Below, one piece after another: positions 1 through 7,100 of a stretch of 10,401 nucleotides of DNA (the first letter of the stretch is position 1; each line of letters opens with the position of its first letter). The notes beneath the pieces were generated by a model. The model did not search any database, was not told the DNA's origin, and saw nothing but the letters and a program-made list of their open reading frames with translations. The DNA comes from a bacterium (GTDB lineage Bacteria; Planctomycetota; Planctomycetia; Pirellulales; Pirellulaceae), in contig JAUIHJ010000245.1 of assembly GCA_030432015.1 (NCBI GenBank), forward strand, positions 1 through 10,401, read 5' to 3'. The position numbers were made by a program, and so were the translations under genes.

Positions 1-1105
1 CAGGTCGATTGACGATCGTGTTGGGTCCCTGGAAATCCCAGACACCGCGGTTGTTCAGCGTCGCACCGTTCATGTTCAGCGTGCCGCCGACATATTCGAT
101 GGTCCCTTGGTTGTCGAATTGCCCCGTCAGATTGCGGTTGCGCGCCAGTAGTTGCATTTGACCTGTGTTGAGAAACCGGCCCGCTGCACCGATTTCCAAA
201 TTCGCGCCATGCCAGACGGCGTGACCCGCGTTGGTCAGCGTGCCTTCGACGACGACATCAAAGATACCTCCGCCGACATTACCCAGTTCGAGTGTATTGC
301 CCGCCAGATCGACGCCTGTGGATGTCCCCTCAGGGATGGTCAAACTCCCATTGGTCGTGGCCAGGGTTCCGTTTCCGCTAATGTCAACGTTGGAGAACAC
401 GATGTCGCCGCCAGAAATCTCGATGCGACCACCTTCGTCGATCGTAACGACGGAATTCGAAAGCGTGCCGCCGCCACCCAGAATAAGCTCGCGACCGGAA
501 CCGAGCTGGATCGGCTGGCCGACGTTGTTCAGCGGCACCGTATAGGATGCCTTGGCCAGCGGACTGGTGAAGATGAGTTCCCCGTGATTGATGAACTCGC
601 CGCCACGACTCGAAACGCTCGACAGAGCACGGTGTTCCCAGGTTCCTTCATTCGTGAGCGCGGCGCCCAACTCGATCGCGGCCGCGTCGACCCGGACGTG
701 CGACTGATTGACAAACGGAATGTGAAGCTCGGAAACCTCGCCGTCCAGGAAGGTCAGCGTGCCCCGATTGATTACTGAGCCTGTACCGTCAAACGTTGCG
801 CCAATGACGCTCTTGCCTCCCAGGACCGTTTCGGCCTGAAAGGTCAGTTGGCCGCTCTCTGAACCAAAACGCGATTGCAAGCCGCCATTAAGTTCGGAGG
901 GCCCATCCAGGACGAGCCCTCCATCGGCAATCACGAGCTCTTCCGAAAGAAGTCGATGGACCCGGGGTCGCGGTTCGTTGCGATTCACATCGATAACAAT
1001 TTGATCTGCCACGCCGATTACAACGTCGTCCGCCGGTCCCGGAACCTGGCGCGTGCTCCAGTTTGCTGGATCGTGCCATTGGCCACTTGCCGGATTGATC
1101 CAAAA
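1..1105 (-). other. Beta-solenoid repeat region of giant protein (continues past the edge)
   Basis: The region opens at residue 2372 with an aromatic motif, FWINPASGQWHDPANWS, then turns into low-complexity beta strands. Between residues 2484 and 2723 I count eight copies of an N-x-G/S turn: INRGTL, VNQSHV, TNEGTW, INHGEL, TNAGHA, LNTGQM, DNQGTI, NNRGVW. Such turns mark rungs of a right-handed beta-helix as in adhesins and autotransporter-like passenger regions. The spacing is uneven and the end is not in the window. Confidence 0.7.
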
Positions 1106-4100
1106 GACGGTCCCGTTATCGACCGTAAAGGTACTGACGACGTCGCCGGTGGCGAGCGGATTGCCTGCCGGGTCGGTGATATTGGCGCCGTCAATGGCGA
1201 GCGTATATTCCCCCACGGGCAACGTCGCGAACACGAGCTGTGCTTCGCGCGGTGCGAATGTCACGCTGTCGGGGATTTTCGGAGTCCCGGCCTGGTCGCG
1301 CAATGTGAAACGCGTGATGTCCAGCGCCGCCGCCGCCAGATCCTCGTCGAATCCGATGCGGACTTCGACCACACCCTCCGGGCGGAAGCCGCCATCGCTG
1401 GGCTCCAGTGACGTGATCCTTGGGGGCTGATTGTCTTGAATCAGTTCGATCGGGAGTCGGTTGCTCAGCGAACTGTTGCCGCCAGTATCAAAGGCGCGTG
1501 CCTGCAAGGCAATGCCTTGCTCCTCGTTCCTGGCCATGAGCCGCGCATCGAACTCGAATGGCGCATTCACGTCGTTGCCGATCACCTGTCCGTCCAGTAA
1601 CAATTCGACGTTGCGGATCTGTACATCATCGAACACGTCGGCGACCACGACGATCGTCGTGCCCTCGACAAGCTGCAGGCCATCCGTTGATGGATCGTCG
1701 TCAAACGGCGTGGAGATTGTTACCGTAGGCGGCTGCCCAGCCGCATCAAATGACGGAAAATTCAGAATGTGCAAGCCACCGGTTCCGGGCGCGTTCACAC
1801 GGTCCGTTCCCACTGCGGCGAATACCAGGCCATTACCGATTGCAAGACCTTTGGGTTGTTCCGGCAAATTGAACGTGGTGATCTGTGGCGTGTCGATTGA
1901 TGGATCGGAGACATCAATGACACTCAGCCGCTGATCGAACGGTGCGACGGGGTCGCGACCTATCAGGTATCCCCACGTTGAACTGTTGGTGGCGACCTCG
2001 GTTCGCGGCAGTAGCAGCCCGTTTGCCTCCGCGGAAAGCAGGCGCGGGTGGTCGAGGTCAGAGATGTCGACGGTGACGAATGGTCGTCGATTCCCCGTCG
2101 TGGTCATCAAATATGCAACGTTGCCGTCGACGAAGATCCTGCCGGCCGTGCCGTTGACCTTGATCTCGCCGCGTTCTGTGATTTGCCCGTTGTGGTCGGC
2201 GGACAGCTCGAAGATTCGCAAGCGGCCGCTCCCAGACATGGCAAACAACAAGTTGCCCAGCCGCTCAAGATCGGTAAAGCTTCCTTCGTTTGCCAGCGGC
2301 CGGTCGTCTCGTATTTCACCTGTCTTCACATCCATTGAAATCAGTGTCGTACCTTGAACCAGGTAGGCAAATCCGTCGAACAACGTGGCGCGACTCGCGT
2401 CGATCGTTCGCGTTAACCGTGGATTGGTGGGATCCGAGAGGTCAACGAGGTGGGTTTGACCGCCTGACGAAACGGCAGCCATCGTGCCACCCACATTCAC
2501 ACGCACTTCAATCGCCACCCCGGGCAACGTCAATTCTGCCAGCAGAATTGGACCGCTTCGATCGGTGACATCGACGATCGCGATACCACCCGACGCGTCA
2601 CCCGTCGCGACCAACGCCAAGGTCTTATTCGGATCGGTCGCGCTGGTCACAACCACGACGTCATTGGCGGAATGGCCCAGCGGCAGCAGGCTGATTGCAC
2701 CGGTCGTTGCGGTGAATCCGGCCAATGGGTCAACTCCTGCTCGGAGCGACGCAAAGTCGCTGAGACCGTCGCCATTGGTGTCGCTCAGTGCGTCCGAAGT
2801 GCCGATTGCCAGTTCGACGTCTCGTGGCAGCCCATCCCCATCACCGTCATGCTCGGTGCTGGCACCGAAAACAAAGGCCGGCAACGTCGAGTCCTGGCCG
2901 CTCGATTCGGTCATGTCGAAGCTGTGGGCGATCAGGCCACTGACCGGATCGAAGAGAACCGAATGGATCAATCGTTCGGCCGGCATAAAGAAACTGAAGT
3001 TGCCACCGGGATCAGTCACGTCACGCAGGGCAGGCACATCCGGTCGCGCTGGGTCGGTGATGGCGACATAGTCCTCACCCAGCGTTCCTGATGGGCTCGA
3101 ACCACTCAAGCCGGTTCCTACCAGGGCCTGGCTCAGGACCGGAGTATCCGGATCATTGGAGTGAACGACGATATCACCAGGAATCAGGCCGGCCTGTTGG
3201 GGATCAAATACCAGGCCCACATCCAAGGATTCGCCCGGGGCCAACCGGAATGGACCAAGGTCTCCCAGTTCCGTGGGTAGCCCGGTTAGCGAATAGTGCG
3301 TCTGACCGCGAGCGCCGATCTCGATGTTCGTGATTTCCAATTCGCTGTCGCCGATATTGCGGAGCACGGCGAATGCGTCGAAGGAAACCGGGGCTCGTAG
3401 GAGGGCCCCGCCAACGTTGTTGTTGTCGAGTTCGATCCGAAGATCCCCGTCCGGGCTGAGCCCAAACCCTGTCAAGGAGATTACTGAAACCGCGTCCGGG
3501 TCGGTTGAATCGAGAACCAGCCGAGCGTTCAATTCGCTGCTGGCTGTTGGCGTCAGCCGTATATCCACAAACAGCGAATCGCCGGGAAGCAGAGTTGTGT
3601 CCGGGGTGAAGCCGAAGAGCGTAAAGGAGCTTGTCGGATCCTCAAGAACCAGGTCGCGCAGCAGGACGGGATCGCTACCAAAATTCATCAGTTCTAATGT
3701 CTTGGACGACGCTGCACCGAGAGAAGCCGTGCCGAAGTCAAGCGAGTTGAGCACAAGCGAACCTTGGGAATCAACGATCGCCAGCTGTGGTCCCGGTATG
3801 GGAGCACCCAACGCGTGATCGAGCCGTCCGTCGACGCCATTGAAGCCGGGCCGGCCGGCGTGTCGCTCCAGGGCACGTTGCCGCGTTAAGAAGCTGAGCG
3901 CTGCCATTCCCTCGGCCGGTGTCCAATCAATCTTCGTTCCCAGCTTGAGCAGGTCCGCCGACAGGCCTGGCTGGAAGGTACTGCCGGCGACGAAGTCCAG
4001 GTTGCCTCCATACATGATGTCCTTGCAGCCGTCCGAGGCGCAGGCCGCCAGTGCCGGGTTCTTTACCTCCAGACGCTTGCCGGCGGCGTTGACACTAACA

Positions 4101-7100
4101 ACCAGATTACCGGCGGGCGTAATTGCGGCCTGGGCGGTGTGATTCAGACCCAGCGTGTGTCCTGCTTCATGAGCCGCGGTGTATGCCATCGCATTAATAA
4201 AGGCGGTGCGTCCCAGATCCGTCCCATCCGCCCGATTCCGCTCCAGATGCGACCCCGGAAAGACGGTGACATCGGTCTGCGGCAGCTTGTTTGATGCTTT
4301 GGCAAGCAAGAACGTGTTGACGGTACTGCTGTGCTGCGCGGCATTGCTGGCGATCACCGTCTGGTCATCGAAATTGTCGACGCCGTTGCCGTTGGGAGCC
4401 AGAGGCATACCCGATGTTCCATATAGTAATCCTGGTGTCGCGTCCCAGATGTAGCTCACCGCCGGTGTCGTTCCATCGGGCGGAGTCGCCGTCAGCTCGA
4501 CGCCCCCGTGAAACGGCGTGAAGAGCGCAAGCAATGCCTGTTCAAGCGCATCGGCCAAGTCACTTCGCTCGGCCGGTTTAGGGGTGACGAGATCATCTTC
4601 CAAATTGTCAAAGAGCCTCCGTTCGCTGGCTGAAATCAGGCTGTCATTCACCATCGCTGCCAGCGTATAGGTCGACGTGGTTACGCTGCCGCCGATGGTT
4701 CCTTGACCCAATTGCAGCGCTGTGCCATTGAGGGGTCCAATGAATTCGACGAAAACGGTTAGGGATGTTACCGGCTCGCCGTCCGTCGAAGTGTCGGCTT
4801 CCGCCAAACGACGAACGCTGACGGAGCCGGCGGGGACCAAGGGCAGTGCTTCGATCGCGGCGGTGATATCCGCTGCGCTCGCACCGAACCGAATGGGAGC
4901 TGTCACCGCCGTTGAGGTAGGTCCCGTCACGCTCAGCGTATACGTGTCGTCCAAATGAACGTTCTCTGACGACGGATCATTCAGGTAGACAGCCGTGATT
5001 GCATAGCGATCGTTGGGGGTTGAGAGCTTGGCAAATTCCGCGATCAGCCGCGGCTTGTTCACGAACAGCCGTGTCTTGGCGACGCCGCGGCCCTTCATTA
5101 AGACTTCACCAACGATCGTATTCGTCTTGTCAACAAAGATATTCAAATTCTTTGACTGTTCGCCCAGTCCTTCGAGCACAACGGGATCGAAGATTAGATC
5201 CGAGCTCTCGCCGGAGTTGGCGACGGTGAAATCCGCCAAACTGATCCCTGCGGCTGGCGTGACGGCGGCTGTAGGGTGAACCCGCAATTCCAATTTCCGC
5301 TGACGCCGGACGTTTCCCGGACCATCGGCGACGGTGTCCGAAAACTCCAGTACGCCGTCGTCATGCTGGTCATCGGCTGCGTCGAGATAGCGATAGACGT
5401 TGAATTCATCCTCGAAGAGCGACACCGACGGCTGGTCCGACCGATAGACATTGACGGTTACATTCGCCCCGAACAATACATCCTGCTCGAAATTCTTGAC
5501 CAGCGGGATCAGATCGGCGATGTCGACCTGAATCTCTTTGCTTTGCTGCGGCAGCAACTGAAATGACTGCGTGACCAGGTTGGGCGAAAGAAACTGTAGG
5601 TTTTGTGGCGGGCGATTCACCGTTAACTCGACGACCATCGTCGTGGCTTGGCGATTGGTCGCGTTGCAGGCGTCACTGAATGGATTGAGCGAGATCTTTG
5701 CCGCGTCATTCTCAAACGATAACTCGAATGAACCGTTGTCGGTCACAAAGAAGAGATCTTCCGGAAGATCAATGTTTGGCACGGGTGCGACAATGACCGG
5801 TGGGGTCGCTGGCAGCGTGCAACTTGTTGTTGGCGTACCTGGCGGCGTCGCGCCGTGCCAGCCGGGATGGGTGATGCCAAAGCCGGGATCCGTGGTGGCG
5901 CTCAGACCGTCCGCCGCGACGGTCATCGTTCCCTCAATGACCAGACGCCCGCTGGAATGATCAAAGCTGAGGAAATTCAACTGGGACCCCGGTGCTTCCC
6001 CAAAAACATTCGGAACGGTGAGCGGCGCGGGGGTCGCGAAGTTGGTCGCGCCTATGGCTTGGACGGTGATGTCAAAGGTGTGTTGCAGGACGCCAGGTGG
6101 TAGCATGTCGACAACCAGTTCCGGAGGCACCGTGCTGATACCAATCTCAGCAGTTGCCGGAGACCGCCCGTCCGACGCAACGAGGCTGCTGGGCGGAATG
6201 GTGACCGCAAGATGCGCTCGCTGCGCCGGAGTCAGATCCGGTGCAGCGTCTTCGTCCGCGACGATGGTGGTGAGTTGACTGCCATCGACCGTCTGCAAGA
6301 TGGACTGTCTGAGCCGAGGCAGAAAAAGCTCCTCCATGTCGGCCATCACGAAGTTCGCCTGTCCCGCCTGCATGAACGCGTCCATCACCATCTGAGGGAA
6401 ATAGACACCCGCTGGTGCGGGCGCGGGCAGGCCGTCGATCTCGACTTTGACGTTGCCGGCAGGGACCGCAGCGAAGGTGAATCGGCCATCAGCGCCGGTC
6501 GTCTCGACGACTTCCTCCAATCCCAGCAGAAACACGTCCACACCAGCCAGCGGCAAATCGTCGGCCGTGTGGGGCCGGTTATCGGGGCCGGGGTCCATCA
6601 CCAATCCGGTCAGCGACGCTCCGGCGAGCGGGGCCGTACTCCCGGTCGTGAATGAGAAGGCCAAAGTGCCGCCCGCAACGCCATCTCCGTCGGCATCAAG
6701 TACGGCGCCGTCAGCGGCTTGGATCGAATCGCCATTGATATTCACAGTGACTTGCGCGCTACCTGGCAAGGCATCGTGAAAGAAGAGCCAGGCGAAATCG
6801 CCCGTCGAGGCTGGCACAATCGTCGCAGGTAGTGGTTGTCCAGAGAATGACGCAAAGAAATTTGTTGCGTCCAATGTTGCCGGGTCGACGGGTCGTGAGA
6901 AGAAGACCTGCACCCGTTGTCTGACGCCCACCTCGTCGGCGCCCCTCTGCGGCGCGTGGTCGCTGATCGCAAATGGCACGGCGTTCTTCTGCACGTCGAT
7001 GGCGAGACTCGTCGTGGCGATATTGCCTGCGAGATCCTCGGCGATCACGTTCAGTGCGTGTTGCCCGTCGACAAGCTGGCGCGCAAACAACGGCCGCGCA

